64,000 nt of DNA, taken from positions 1 through 64,000 of the forward strand of contig NZ_FOWR01000010.1 in the NCBI RefSeq assembly GCF_900115495.1. Direction: 5' to 3'. The translations under genes were made by a program, and so were the position numbers. The notes under the pieces were generated by a model that was not told the origin of the DNA, ran no database searches, and worked only from the letters and a program-made list of their open reading frames with translations. Of this stretch, positions 26,804 through 35,455 are shown one piece after another; within the stretch, counting starts at the first letter, position 1; every line of letters begins with the position of its first letter. Source of the DNA: Enterovibrio norvegicus DSM 15893. Lineage in GTDB: Bacteria > Pseudomonadota > Gammaproteobacteria > Enterobacterales > Vibrionaceae.

Positions 26804-27085
26804 ATGGCGATCTGTACCAGAGATAAGATGGTTCAATACATTTTTTCGCAGGCTTACACAACGCGCCGTCACATTGAAAAAAACAACCCTTTATGGGATG
26901 GAGATCTCATTTACGACCTGCCCACATTTTTAAAGGCGTTCAGACAATTTCTCAAGGTGTCCGGCCCCCTCAATAACGCTGACATCATCAATGAGTATAT
27001 TGCGCATTTTTCGAGGGGAATTCGGCCAAGCACAGGGCGATTTTTCGTGGTCGCGGTGCCCAAAAAGTTAACACCGCCACACTGA
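26804..27085 (+). CDS. Small hypothetical protein, 93 aa
   Basis: The frame runs from ATG 26804 to TGA; ATG 26828 (MVQYIFSQAYTTRRHIEKNN) is an alternative. The composition (mixed charged and aromatic, with LPTFLKAFRQFLKVSG) looks like real protein. No signal peptide or known family is recognised. It converges on the TRAP binding-protein gene. Its reality is moderately supported: no overlapping gene competes, but the ribosome-binding site is weak. Confidence 0.4.
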   Translation: MAICTRDKMVQYIFSQAYTTRRHIEKNNPLWDGDLIYDLPTFLKAFRQFLKVSGPLNNADIINEYIAHFSRGIRPSTGRFFVVAVPKKLTPPH

Positions 27086-27131
27086 GTGTTGGACAACATC
27101 AGGGCAGCGGTTGAAAGAGGTATTAAGCGAT

Positions 27132-28136
27132 TTACAGTGCGTTGATTTTCTCAAGCAAACCATCTGGCCATTGCTTGGCGTAATCAGACTCTAAATAGGC
27201 CGCTTGAACCGTGCTTTGGAATGCGTCCAAATCGGGCTCATACACGTTCATTCCCTTATCGATAAAAAACTGCGCCAGTTTTGCTTCTAACGTAAGTTGC
27301 TTCTGACGCGCTGATTCAGCCGCATCGTCAGCCGCCTTTTGAACAATCACTTGCTGGTCGACTGTCAGCCTATCAAATACTTTTTTAGAGATAGCGATAT
27401 AGTTCAAATCGACCAAGTGCCCTGTCAGCACGATTTGTTTGGTGACTTCATAAAACTTCGCATCTTTACTGGTTGGTAATGGGTTGTCTTGACCATCCAC
27501 AGTGCCGGTTTGCAAACCCGTATACACCTCTGAAAATGCCATGGGGGTTGGGCTCGCACCCAAAGCACGGCCAAGGAATTGCCATGCGTCACTGCCCGGC
27601 ATGCGTAATTTCACCCCTTTCAAATCCTCAGGTGTTTTCACCTCTTGCTCCGTCCGCAGGTTCAGATGACGTCGCCCAAGGTACATCACACTCAACAGCT
27701 TCACGTCCAATAAGGCTTCGGTTTTTTCTTTTAATGGCGCCATAAAATCGGCATCAAACACCCGCTGCTGATGTTCCGCATCACGGTGAACATAACCTGC
27801 AGAGAAAATTGAAAACTCAGGGATGAACTCTGCCAATTCCTGAGCAGAAGTGATCGTCATGTCTAGGTTGCCACGCGCAATGGCTTCCAGATCCGTCCCC
27901 TGCTTAAACAAAGAACTGTTCCAATGTCCTTCAAAGTCAGCAAATGGCGCGACCGCCTCACCAAACACTGCCGTCATCGCGACCGCACGTTGATCGGTAG
28001 CAGACGCTGGCGCAGACATTCTAAGCTTGATGTCAGCCGCTGTCGCGAGGCTAGACGCCCCAATAACCAGTGCAGCAGCCACACCTATTAGGCAACGTTT
28101 AACATGATGCTTTGATAAAGGTTCTTTTATTTCCAT
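27132..28136 (-). CDS. TRAP transporter substrate-binding protein, DctP family
   Basis: This 334-residue periplasmic protein has a signal peptide (CLIGVAAALVIGASSLATAA) after a basic start. The DctP core includes the conserved segment GVKLRMPGSDAW, in which the arginine ligates carboxylate substrates, followed by PMAFSEVYTGLQTGTVDGQDNPL. It normally delivers organic acids to a DctQ-DctM membrane pair. No dctQ or dctM gene is nearby, so it is an orphan binding protein here. It is divergent from a secreted metallo-beta-lactamase-fold protein. Confidence 0.88.
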   Translation of the reverse strand: MEIKEPLSKHHVKRCLIGVAAALVIGASSLATAADIKLRMSAPASATDQRAVAMTAVFGEAVAPFADFEGHWNSSLFKQGTDLEAIARGNLDMTITSAQELAEFIPEFSIFSAGYVHRDAEHQQRVFDADFMAPLKEKTEALLDVKLLSVMYLGRRHLNLRTEQEVKTPEDLKGVKLRMPGSDAWQFLGRALGASPTPMAFSEVYTGLQTGTVDGQDNPLPTSKDAKFYEVTKQIVLTGHLVDLNYIAISKKVFDRLTVDQQVIVQKAADDAAESARQKQLTLEAKLAQFFIDKGMNVYEPDLDAFQSTVQAAYLESDYAKQWPDGLLEKINAL

Positions 28137-28395
28137 TTTTATTGACCCTTTCTGATGGCTTTCAATTCAGCGCTTTACGATCACGCTATCCCTAATACTC
28201 CTATTAATAATGCTAGGTCACTCGACAACACAATGCCTCAAATGACTCACATTTTATTTGACCGATTTGGTTAACAATCTGTTTCTCGTTACGGCATTTA
28301 TCGAACAAATAGCGCGCTTTATAGTGCTCATCAACGGCACGAAACAATGCCAATCAGCCGATGAATCCATAACAACAACGCACGAGAGATACGAC

Positions 28396-29460
28396 ATGAA
28401 AGCATTTAAAGTAAGCCTAATTGCCGCTGGGTTTGCCACCCTGTTTACCACTGCAGTCTTCGCAGAAGAAACAAGATCTTTTACCTACCTACCAGACGGC
28501 GGATACCCATCAACCACCGACGCCACCTTTGTAGCGCCTAGCGCAAAAACAGCCCTTAACGTGGGTGACAAAATTGGAAACCTGACCCAACGAAACTTTA
28601 ACGGTGACGTGATCGTTCAAAAGCTGACGGACAATGCCTATTGGGTTCAAATAGGCTTTTACAACACCGTGTTTCTTGTCGGTGATGACGGTGTGCTCTT
28701 GATGGACCCACTGGCCTATGGCAGCGGTGAAGCAGTGCTTGCTGCAATTGCAGATGTCACCGACAAACCTGTCACCGCCGTGGTCTATTCACACCACCAT
28801 GAAGACCACATTGGTGATATTTCCGTGTTCGAGAAAGCGGCAAAAGACGCCGGCGTGAAGCTTGAAATCATTGCGACAGATGCCACCGCAAAAGGCATGA
28901 AAGCGCACGGGAGTGAGGTGACGCCCGCAACCAAAGAACTCAAGTTCAGCGGAGACAGCTTCACGTTTGGTGATGAGACCATCACCGTCTATGGGCTTGC
29001 AGATTCTGCGCACACTTACGACAGTGCACTTTGGATATTGGAAAACGCAAAAATTGCGCATATCCCAGATGTGGTTAACCCAGACCAAATGCCGTACCTG
29101 AACTTTGGTGGTTCAGACACCTTCGAAGGCTATGAAGATAACCTTGCGTTTATCAAAGCCAAAGAGTGGAAGTATTTCTCAGGCGGGCATGGGAACATTG
29201 GCAGCAAAGACGATTTCACGTTCATGCAGGAATACGTGGCTGATCTGAAAGCCGCCACGGGCGACGCGCTCGGCAGCGTGAATCCTGGCGATTACTTTGT
29301 GGCGAAATACAACAACCACCAAGCATCAGCAAAAGCCTATTACGATGCCATCACAGCAAAAGCCATGGACACCTTACGTCCGAAGTACGGCGAGTTTTAC
29401 GGATTTGAAGCCTCTGTGCCTGACCAAATCGTCATGGTACGCGATGCCATCAGCCACTGA
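28396..29460 (+). CDS. Secreted metallo-beta-lactamase-fold hydrolase
   Basis: This 354-residue protein has a signal peptide (MKAFKVSLIAAGFATLFTTA, cleavage after VFA). The MBL zinc motif is VVYSHHHEDHIGD (HxHxDH); the later SAHTYDSALWIL and SGGHGNIGSKDDF supply the other metal ligands. ATG 28396 gives a clean signal peptide; the longer open frame does not. It acts in the periplasm on an unknown substrate. Such proteins with this layout include quinoprotein relay and sulfatase-like MBLs. It shares a divergent promoter region with the TRAP binding protein. Confidence 0.85.
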   Translation: MKAFKVSLIAAGFATLFTTAVFAEETRSFTYLPDGGYPSTTDATFVAPSAKTALNVGDKIGNLTQRNFNGDVIVQKLTDNAYWVQIGFYNTVFLVGDDGVLLMDPLAYGSGEAVLAAIADVTDKPVTAVVYSHHHEDHIGDISVFEKAAKDAGVKLEIIATDATAKGMKAHGSEVTPATKELKFSGDSFTFGDETITVYGLADSAHTYDSALWILENAKIAHIPDVVNPDQMPYLNFGGSDTFEGYEDNLAFIKAKEWKYFSGGHGNIGSKDDFTFMQEYVADLKAATGDALGSVNPGDYFVAKYNNHQASAKAYYDAITAKAMDTLRPKYGEFYGFEASVPDQIVMVRDAISH

Positions 29461-29645
29461 TTGAACACCTAGGAACCTGCACACAATCAACAAGTGTAAA
29501 GGTGCTTTGTCTTACTCTCCGTACAAAATGGTGCCCTAACACAACCATTACGTACACCTAACATTGGTTCACTTGTTTTGAACGACAGTAAAGGTGCTGC
29601 AGCAAAACACTACCCAATGACTCCACAGGAAAAGGAGAGTAAGCG

Positions 29646-29792
29646 ATGACAATGCTAAAAACACTGATGTTAGCTCTAGCGGTTTTCTTTACAGGTTCAG
29701 CACTGGCTACCTCGACCGATGGGGGCAATAAGTGCCCAGAAGGGTCAGAAGCTCCAGAGTGCCAAGTGAAAGACGATAACAGCGGCTCTTAA
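29646..29792 (+). CDS. Small secreted peptide with two cysteines, 48 aa
   Basis: An ATG preceded by AAGGAGAG at good spacing starts a 48-residue frame: a signal peptide (MTMLKTLMLALAVFFTGSA, cleavage after ALA) and a mature part of about 27 acidic residues with two cysteines (NKCPEGSEAPECQVKDD). A strong terminator follows. The two cysteines probably form one disulfide in the periplasm. The family is not recognised. Confidence 0.6.
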   Translation: MTMLKTLMLALAVFFTGSALATSTDGGNKCPEGSEAPECQVKDDNSGS

Positions 29793-29809
29793 ACCAAGCC
29801 GATAGCAAG

Positions 29810-29848
29810 CAGGCGCTTTTCTGGGTTGTAGAAGCGCCTGTATTTTTT
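29810..29848 (+). terminator. Terminator after the small secreted peptide gene
   Basis: CAGGCGCTT pairs with AAGCGCCTG, followed by TATTTTTT. Confidence 0.88.
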
Positions 29849-29951
29849 GTTTGGTTTCTCACTCAGCTTCCCATTCGCCAGCACCTTTTACTCCCCTCTG
29901 CACCCACATCGTGTTTATACTGCCTGCGGTTATTTCAATCCAAGCCTGCAT

Positions 29952-30854
29952 ATGAAGCTCGCCAACAGTCCCGTTACACAACACGTCTTCGACGGTATTC
30001 CTTTTTTCCTCAAGCGTGACGACCAACTTCACGGTCACTTTTCGGGAAACAAAGCCCGCAAGCTGATGTCGCTTCTTGCTTACGATGATCCTAAGATCAC
30101 CCATTTGATTGGTTATGGTTCACCGCAGGCCAACTCCTTGTTATCCCTTGCGGCGCTCGCGTCCATCAAAGGTTGGCAGTTAGAGTTTTACGTTGATCGC
30201 ATTCCAAGTTGGCTAAAAGAAAGCCCGATTGGGAATTATCGTGGAGCATTAGATCTGGGCGCGAAAGTCATTGCGATGACAGACATCTGCGCCGAATCTA
30301 CCCACCCTGCCGATTTCATTCACAAGCACCGACAAGATGAAAATCACCTGCTTGTGCCTGAAGGTGGTCGATCACCGATTGCAGAAGAAGGCGTCAAAAC
30401 CCTTGCGGACGAAATTCTCGCGTGGTCACACTTCCATCAAGAAAAGCCATTGGCCGTCGCGTTACCTGCTGGCACAGGTACCACGGCGCTGTATTTGCAC
30501 AAGCATTTACACCCGCACGGCATCGAGGTGCTTACCTGCCCTTGTGTTGGTGGGGAAAGTTACCTTGTTTCACAATTTGAAGAGCTGGCCGAAACCCGCC
30601 ATCCCACCATTTTGACGCGCGATCAGAAACATCACTTTGGAAAGCTGTACGAACAAGATTATCGCGTGTGGCAATCCTTGCTTGAACAAACCCACATCGA
30701 GTTTGATTTGTTGTACGACCCGATGATGTGGCGATGTTTACAGACTTGGTACCCACAGAACGCTGACAAACAACTGCTCTATATTCACCAAGGTGGCATT
30801 TTAGGCAACGAAAGTATGCTGCCAAGGTATGAGCGAAAATACGATTTACGCTAA
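29952..30854 (+). CDS. PLP-dependent ACC deaminase/D-cysteine desulfhydrase family protein
   Basis: This 300-residue type II-fold PLP enzyme shows FLKRDDQLHGHFSGNKARKL, with the Schiff-base lysine in SGNKARK, a phosphate-binding stretch LPAGTGTTALYLHK, and IHQGGILGNESM near the end. It releases ammonia and a keto acid, or sulfide and pyruvate in the desulfhydrase branch. At 300 residues it is slightly shorter than typical ACC deaminase (about 338). ATG 29952 is used; the frame upstream overlaps the preceding terminator. Confidence 0.85.
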   Translation: MKLANSPVTQHVFDGIPFFLKRDDQLHGHFSGNKARKLMSLLAYDDPKITHLIGYGSPQANSLLSLAALASIKGWQLEFYVDRIPSWLKESPIGNYRGALDLGAKVIAMTDICAESTHPADFIHKHRQDENHLLVPEGGRSPIAEEGVKTLADEILAWSHFHQEKPLAVALPAGTGTTALYLHKHLHPHGIEVLTCPCVGGESYLVSQFEELAETRHPTILTRDQKHHFGKLYEQDYRVWQSLLEQTHIEFDLLYDPMMWRCLQTWYPQNADKQLLYIHQGGILGNESMLPRYERKYDLR

Positions 30855-30955
30855 CGCGCATTACACACTGGGTCTCATTAAAAACACCCAACCCTTCGCA
30901 GCCGAACTGCTAATCTCGCCTTAGATAAAACCAGTTGTTGCACAAGGAAACGTGT

Positions 30956-31825
30956 ATGAAGTTATGGGGATGGGGATGTTTGCTGTTCTTGGTCGGATGT
31001 GCGAACACCGACAATAACACGCGTTCGAATAACATAGAGAAAAGCTACACGCATCACAATGTATGTAGTGAATGGGAAAAAGAAGCCCGAAATCCACGCA
31101 ATATTTTGCCTCGAAAACTCGCCACAGGGCTGACAGCCAAGCGCCTCGATATCATCAATGACGACTTTTCATGCCATATTAATATGGTGATTGAGATTGA
31201 TGACGATCTGCTCATTTATCCTGATATGGAAGGAAATAACCGAGCAGAAAAGGTCGAAGCCTTCAATTCACCTAAAGGTCAATTGACCCTGTTCGATGGC
31301 CTCCACCCCGGCATGCTCGAAAACATTATCGAAGGCAAAAAACACTGGAACGACGTTGAAGGGTTCAAGTTTTCCTTTCAGATCGATTTTACCTCAGGCG
31401 ACACCAACACGGTGGTCATCAATACACTCGATAACACAGGCTTTGCCGCTGGCGACAGTTGCTACAGCAAATTCATCGCCATTGATTTATGTGCCTATGC
31501 GGAAGAAGAAGCATTACTCACACAGAAAAAAGACCTCTACAAGATTCAAGATACCGTCATCTTAGATAAGGTGTCATCTGCCGGAAAAGTGCTGACCCTT
31601 GAGTATGCCTATTTACCTGAATTTGATTATGTCTTGGATGGCACCAATGTTCAGCGACAGAAAATCCGAGCGGCCAGCTTGAAAACATTAGAAAGAGAAG
31701 TGTGTGGCAAACCAGCCGCAAAAAGAGGCTTTGTGAAAGCTGGCGGTGAAGTGAGGATGATTTTAAAAACCACCAACAATCAGCTCACCTATTCAACAAA
31801 TGCACTCACCTGTGCTTCACACTAG
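30956..31825 (+). CDS. Uncharacterised lipoprotein, 289 aa
   Basis: Starts MKLWGWGCLLFLVGCAN, a lipoprotein signal with lipobox LVGC; AAGGAAA precedes ATG 30956. The mature part has several cysteines (VCSEWEK, FSCHINM, DSCYSKF, DLCAYAE, EVCGKPA, LTCASH) that probably pair. No domain is recognised. It converges with a LysR gene directly after its stop. Presumed to be membrane-anchored in the periplasm. Confidence 0.7.
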   Translation: MKLWGWGCLLFLVGCANTDNNTRSNNIEKSYTHHNVCSEWEKEARNPRNILPRKLATGLTAKRLDIINDDFSCHINMVIEIDDDLLIYPDMEGNNRAEKVEAFNSPKGQLTLFDGLHPGMLENIIEGKKHWNDVEGFKFSFQIDFTSGDTNTVVINTLDNTGFAAGDSCYSKFIAIDLCAYAEEEALLTQKKDLYKIQDTVILDKVSSAGKVLTLEYAYLPEFDYVLDGTNVQRQKIRAASLKTLEREVCGKPAAKRGFVKAGGEVRMILKTTNNQLTYSTNALTCASH

Positions 31826-32719
31826 TTACTCTTTCCATCCCTCAAAGTGCGTCAACAAATGATCGATAGCAAGGCGCGCTTTGAGGGGTAAGAACTTGCG
31901 GTTTTGATACACCACCCATGAGGTAATTTTCTGCGTCCAAAAAGGGGCGAGCACCGGAACCAAGTCACCGTCCTGAACCGCTTGTTGGAAACTGCTTTTG
32001 GGCATGTAACCAATCCCTAACCCGCCTTTGCATGCCTCCACCAAAGCATTGGCGTTATTACAACGAAAACGCCCTGACACTTTCACAGGTATCTCTTTCC
32101 CCGCCTGCTCAAACAGCCATGTATCGTTGTTAGTGATCAAGCAAGAATGCTGCGCTAACGCTTTGGGATGGTTCGGCTCACCATGTTCCAAAAGGTAATC
32201 AGGCGACGCAACCGCAATCAAACTGCGGTCAGCGAGCTTTCTGGCGACCAACCCTGAATCTTGCAATCGTCCATAACGGATAGCGAAATCGATACCGTCT
32301 TCCACGAAGTTGACGTGGCGGCTACTGAAATCCACTTCAACCGTCAATTTAGGATGTTGTTTGGCAAACTCCACCAGCGCAGGGGCAATGAATTGTTCGG
32401 CAAACGACCCAGCCATACTGATGCGGAGCGTGCCTTGCAAATCAACCTGCGCGCCCGTCACCATCTCATTGGCTTGATCGAGCCCGCTCACCAACTCTTG
32501 GCATTGTAGATAATACTGCTGACCCGTTTCTGTGAGTTTCACCGAGCGTGTAGATCGCGCAAAGAGCGCCGTGCCAAGGCGTTGTTCTAGTCGCGACACT
32601 TGGCGAGAAACGTGGCTGACCGAGCAATTCAAACGACGGGCAGCTTCACTGAAGCCCTTGGCGTCTGCCACTGTCACGAATTCAACAATGCCATCAAAAC
32701 TGAGTGCGTTTAGGTTCAT
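31826..32719 (-). CDS. LysR-family regulator divergent from a DJ-1/PfpI gene
   Basis: This 297-residue regulator belongs to the AaeR/DsdC-like branch by its N-terminus (GIVEFVTVADAKGFSEAARR and SVSHVSRQVSRLEQRLG). The effector domain starts at LQGTLRISMAGSFAEQFIAP. ATG 32719 is chosen over an ATG seven codons upstream, since MNLNALSFDGIV is the usual start. It is divergent from the DJ-1/PfpI gene, its likely target, with about 145 bases between the two start codons. Confidence 0.9.
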   Translation of the reverse strand: MNLNALSFDGIVEFVTVADAKGFSEAARRLNCSVSHVSRQVSRLEQRLGTALFARSTRSVKLTETGQQYYLQCQELVSGLDQANEMVTGAQVDLQGTLRISMAGSFAEQFIAPALVEFAKQHPKLTVEVDFSSRHVNFVEDGIDFAIRYGRLQDSGLVARKLADRSLIAVASPDYLLEHGEPNHPKALAQHSCLITNNDTWLFEQAGKEIPVKVSGRFRCNNANALVEACKGGLGIGYMPKSSFQQAVQDGDLVPVLAPFWTQKITSWVVYQNRKFLPLKARLAIDHLLTHFEGWKE

Positions 32720-32865
32720 TTGATTATTGTTATATAGCAAAGACGGTTTTTCATTTTAGCGGATTATCACCTATATAGCGAAAGCATAGAATGGTCGACA
32801 TCAAACGGCTTAGCTCTGTCCAAAAATGGCGTAGCCACGCCCACTCTCATCAAAAGGATGACGTT

Positions 32866-33537
32866 ATGAAAAAGGTTCTAATCATCGTTACGAATCATGC
32901 CACGCTTGGCACAACCGATCAGGCGAACGGTACGTACGCCCCTGAGATGACTCACGCGTTGGATGCATTCTTGCAGGCGGGTTTCAGCTACGACGTTGCT
33001 TCTATCAATGGCGGCGCAGTGCCTTTCTACGGTGAAGACATGGAAGGCGATGACGTTAATACGCGTATTTTTAACGATGCAGAGTTCCAGTCTCGCGTGA
33101 ACAACACCATTCCCGTTAACCAGCTCAACATCGACGATTACGATGCCATTTTCTACCCTGGTGGGTTCGGCCTGCTGTCTGATTTGGCAGATCATGCCCT
33201 AACAGCAAGCCTAGCGGCATCGCATTACGAAAAAGGCGGCGTGATCGGTTCCGTGTGTCATGGCCCTGCGGGTCTGCTTCCTATCACTCTGAGTAATGGA
33301 CAGCCATTGATCGCCGATAAGAACGTGACGGGTTTTACGCGTGAAGAAGAAGTGGATTTCGGCACCATCAACGACATTCCTTTCCTGCTGGAAGAATCGC
33401 TAACACGTAAAGCCGCGAAATTTAGCAAAATCCAGCCTTGGGGCGTGCATGTCATCGTTGACGAGCGTCTTGTAACAGGCCAAAACCCAGCAAGTGCACA
33501 CGGAGTGGGTGAAGCCATGGTCGCATTGCTGAAGTAA
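32866..33537 (+). CDS. DJ-1/PfpI (Hsp31-like) protein
   Basis: The 223-residue class I glutamine-amidotransferase-like protein has the nucleophile cysteine in GSVCHGPAGL, a glutamate in YAPEMTH, and an AIFYPGGFGLLSDL turn. This is the layout of Hsp31-type glyoxalase III/deglycase and chaperone proteins. ATG 32866 (MKKVLIIVTNHATLG) follows AAAGGATGACGTT. The neighbouring LysR gene suggests induction by reactive electrophiles, which is inference only. Confidence 0.9.
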   Translation: MKKVLIIVTNHATLGTTDQANGTYAPEMTHALDAFLQAGFSYDVASINGGAVPFYGEDMEGDDVNTRIFNDAEFQSRVNNTIPVNQLNIDDYDAIFYPGGFGLLSDLADHALTASLAASHYEKGGVIGSVCHGPAGLLPITLSNGQPLIADKNVTGFTREEEVDFGTINDIPFLLEESLTRKAAKFSKIQPWGVHVIVDERLVTGQNPASAHGVGEAMVALLK

Positions 33538-33567
33538 CGCAAACTGCGTGAAGAAAAGCACAACTTT

Positions 33568-33614
33568 AAACGTCGGTGACGAGCAAACCACTGCCTTGCT
33601 CGGCACTGACGTTT
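33568..33614 (+). terminator. Terminator of the DJ-1/PfpI gene
   Basis: A 19-bp stem with one wobble and one mismatch (AAACGTCGGTG... / ...CACTGACGTTT) is followed by T-rich sequence. Confidence 0.85.
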
Positions 33615-33906
33615 TCTTTATTTCTGTCAGCCATGATCGGGCAAAAAGCCCATGATATTCGCTCATCATCGTGGCGCGCCGCACTGCTCATCTTTCCCAA
33701 ACCCTCCCGCTCAAACCCTTTCCCCTCTCCTGATGGAGAAATGCCAAGCGTAAAGCGCCTTTCTTATTGATAAATAAAATATTTCACCATCTTTCCGCAT
33801 TAAACGAATGCGCAGCACGGTTCTCTTTCCGTCGTAAAAAAGCGCGTATCACGTCGTAAATAAATAATTACCCCCAAACAAAAAGAGCCATTATCCAAAT
33901 GTAGAC

Positions 33907-33996
33907 CTCTCAAATGCCGCAAAGAAAGCGGTTTAAACACGCGCGCGTAGGCGTGTTTGTTGTTCAGAATGTCGACAAAGGATTGCCATTTGAGAG
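33907..33996 (+). ncRNA. Candidate structured leader RNA (riboswitch-like) upstream of the oxygenase
   Basis: A closing helix CTCTCAAATG (33907-33916) with CATTTGAGAG (33987-33996), 10 bp and perfect, encloses two further hairpins: CCGC/GCGG (33917-33931, loop AAAGAAA) and AAACACGC/GCGTGTTT (33935-33958, 8-base loop). A 28-base tail in the junction has a possible TTGT/ACAA pair. The element ends 43 bases before the start codon. It matches no riboswitch class I can name. Confidence 0.45.
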
Positions 33997-34039
33997 TACA
34001 AAATGCATGTCGTGGGCAAGACGAAGGGAAGGAAGCAAG

Positions 34040-35293
34040 ATGAACCAAGTGCCGATTAAACACATCGACAGCGATGTCATTGATAAACACGCTGTCAAAA
34101 CCATGCTCGAGCGACGCATTCCAGACTTTACGCTTGAACAACCCTTCTACAACAGCCCGGAGATCTTCCGCATCGACATGGAAGAAATCTTCGGCAAAGA
34201 ATGGATATTTGCAGGCATGACCTGCGAGTTTCCAAAGCGCGGTAGCTTCACCACGCTCGATGTGGGCGGTAATCCCATCATTATCGTTCGCGATAACAAA
34301 GACCAAATTCGCGCCTTCCACAATGTTTGTCGTCACCGTGGCTCCAAAATCTGCACAACGCAAAAAGGCAAATCCGCCAAGCTCGTCTGCCCTTACCACC
34401 AATGGACCTATGACCTCGATGGCTCATTGGTCTTTGCCGGCGTCGACATGGGCGACGATTTTGATAAATCGCTGTATAGCCTGCATCCCGTGCATTGTGA
34501 AAATGCAGGCGGCTACATCTTCGTTTGCCTTGCAGATACACCGCCGCCAATCCAAGAATTTCTCGATGATCTGAATCACTACCTCGAACCCTACGACATG
34601 GCGAACACCAAAGTTGCCTTCGAAAGCACCATCATCGAAAAAGCAAACTGGAAACTCGTGGTCGAAAACAATCGCGAGTGTTACCACTGTGATGGCTCCC
34701 ACCCCGAATTACTGCATACCTTGCTTGAGTGGGATGACAACAATGACCCACGCGCGACACCAGAATTCATTGCTTTAGTAGAAAAACAGCAAAAGCTCTG
34801 GTCAGGGCATGACATCCCCTTCAAATTCAAAGGCGCGTATGGCCTTCGAAACCGCATGGTGCGCACGCCACTCAAAGAAGGCACCCACGCCATGACCATG
34901 GACGGCAAAGCCGCCAGCAAAAAGCTCATGGGCCGCATCGACACCCCCGATCTTGGCGTGCTAAGGATTCTGCACTTACCGAACTCGTGGAATCACGGTG
35001 GCGGCGACAACCTCATCGCATTCCAAATCCTGCCTGTGAGCCCGCAAGAAACCAAAGTTATCACACGTTGGATCGTGCACAAAGATGCTGTTGAAGGGGT
35101 GGACTACGACGTTGAAAACCTAATTCACGTATGGATGGCAACGAATGCCCAAGACCGTACGCTCGCTGAAACCAACCAACTGGGCGTGAACTCCAAAGCC
35201 TATCAACCAGGCCCATATTCCAAGACGTATGAGTTCGGCGTAATCAACTTTGTTAACTGGTACTGCGAACAGCTAGAAGCCAACCTCGGGTAA
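34040..35293 (+). CDS. gbcA: Rieske-type oxygenase, glycine betaine monooxygenase-like (GbcA)
   Basis: This 417-residue oxygenase has a Rieske 2Fe-2S site (NVCRHRGS...CPYHQWTYD, CxH and CxxH) and a mononuclear iron site in ENNRECYHCDGSHPEL. The layout matches the GbcA/stachydrine demethylase branch, in which GbcA converts glycine betaine to dimethylglycine and formaldehyde. ATG 34040 follows GGAAGGAAGC. The partner reductase gene lies 162 bases downstream. A structured leader precedes the gene. Choline- or carnitine-type substrates remain possible. Confidence 0.8.
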   Translation: MNQVPIKHIDSDVIDKHAVKTMLERRIPDFTLEQPFYNSPEIFRIDMEEIFGKEWIFAGMTCEFPKRGSFTTLDVGGNPIIIVRDNKDQIRAFHNVCRHRGSKICTTQKGKSAKLVCPYHQWTYDLDGSLVFAGVDMGDDFDKSLYSLHPVHCENAGGYIFVCLADTPPPIQEFLDDLNHYLEPYDMANTKVAFESTIIEKANWKLVVENNRECYHCDGSHPELLHTLLEWDDNNDPRATPEFIALVEKQQKLWSGHDIPFKFKGAYGLRNRMVRTPLKEGTHAMTMDGKAASKKLMGRIDTPDLGVLRILHLPNSWNHGGGDNLIAFQILPVSPQETKVITRWIVHKDAVEGVDYDVENLIHVWMATNAQDRTLAETNQLGVNSKAYQPGPYSKTYEFGVINFVNWYCEQLEANLG

Positions 35294-35455
35294 GTGTTGG
35301 TGCGTTTTGGTATGTGCATGTCGTATTTGCATAAATCGTGAAACGCAAATGGCAACAAAATCCAAGAAAAGTGCATGGTTTTCATACCGAAAACACGAAC
35401 AAAAATACGTTGGCTATCAGAATAATAGTGCGCTCACTGCTTGGGGAACGAAACA

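Larger units (their letters stand above)
33538..34039. other. Intergenic region: terminator plus structured leader
   Basis: About 500 bases between the DJ-1 gene and the Rieske oxygenase. It holds a long terminator hairpin (33568-33614) and a potential multi-helix RNA element (33907-33996) just before the oxygenase. Confidence 0.5.
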
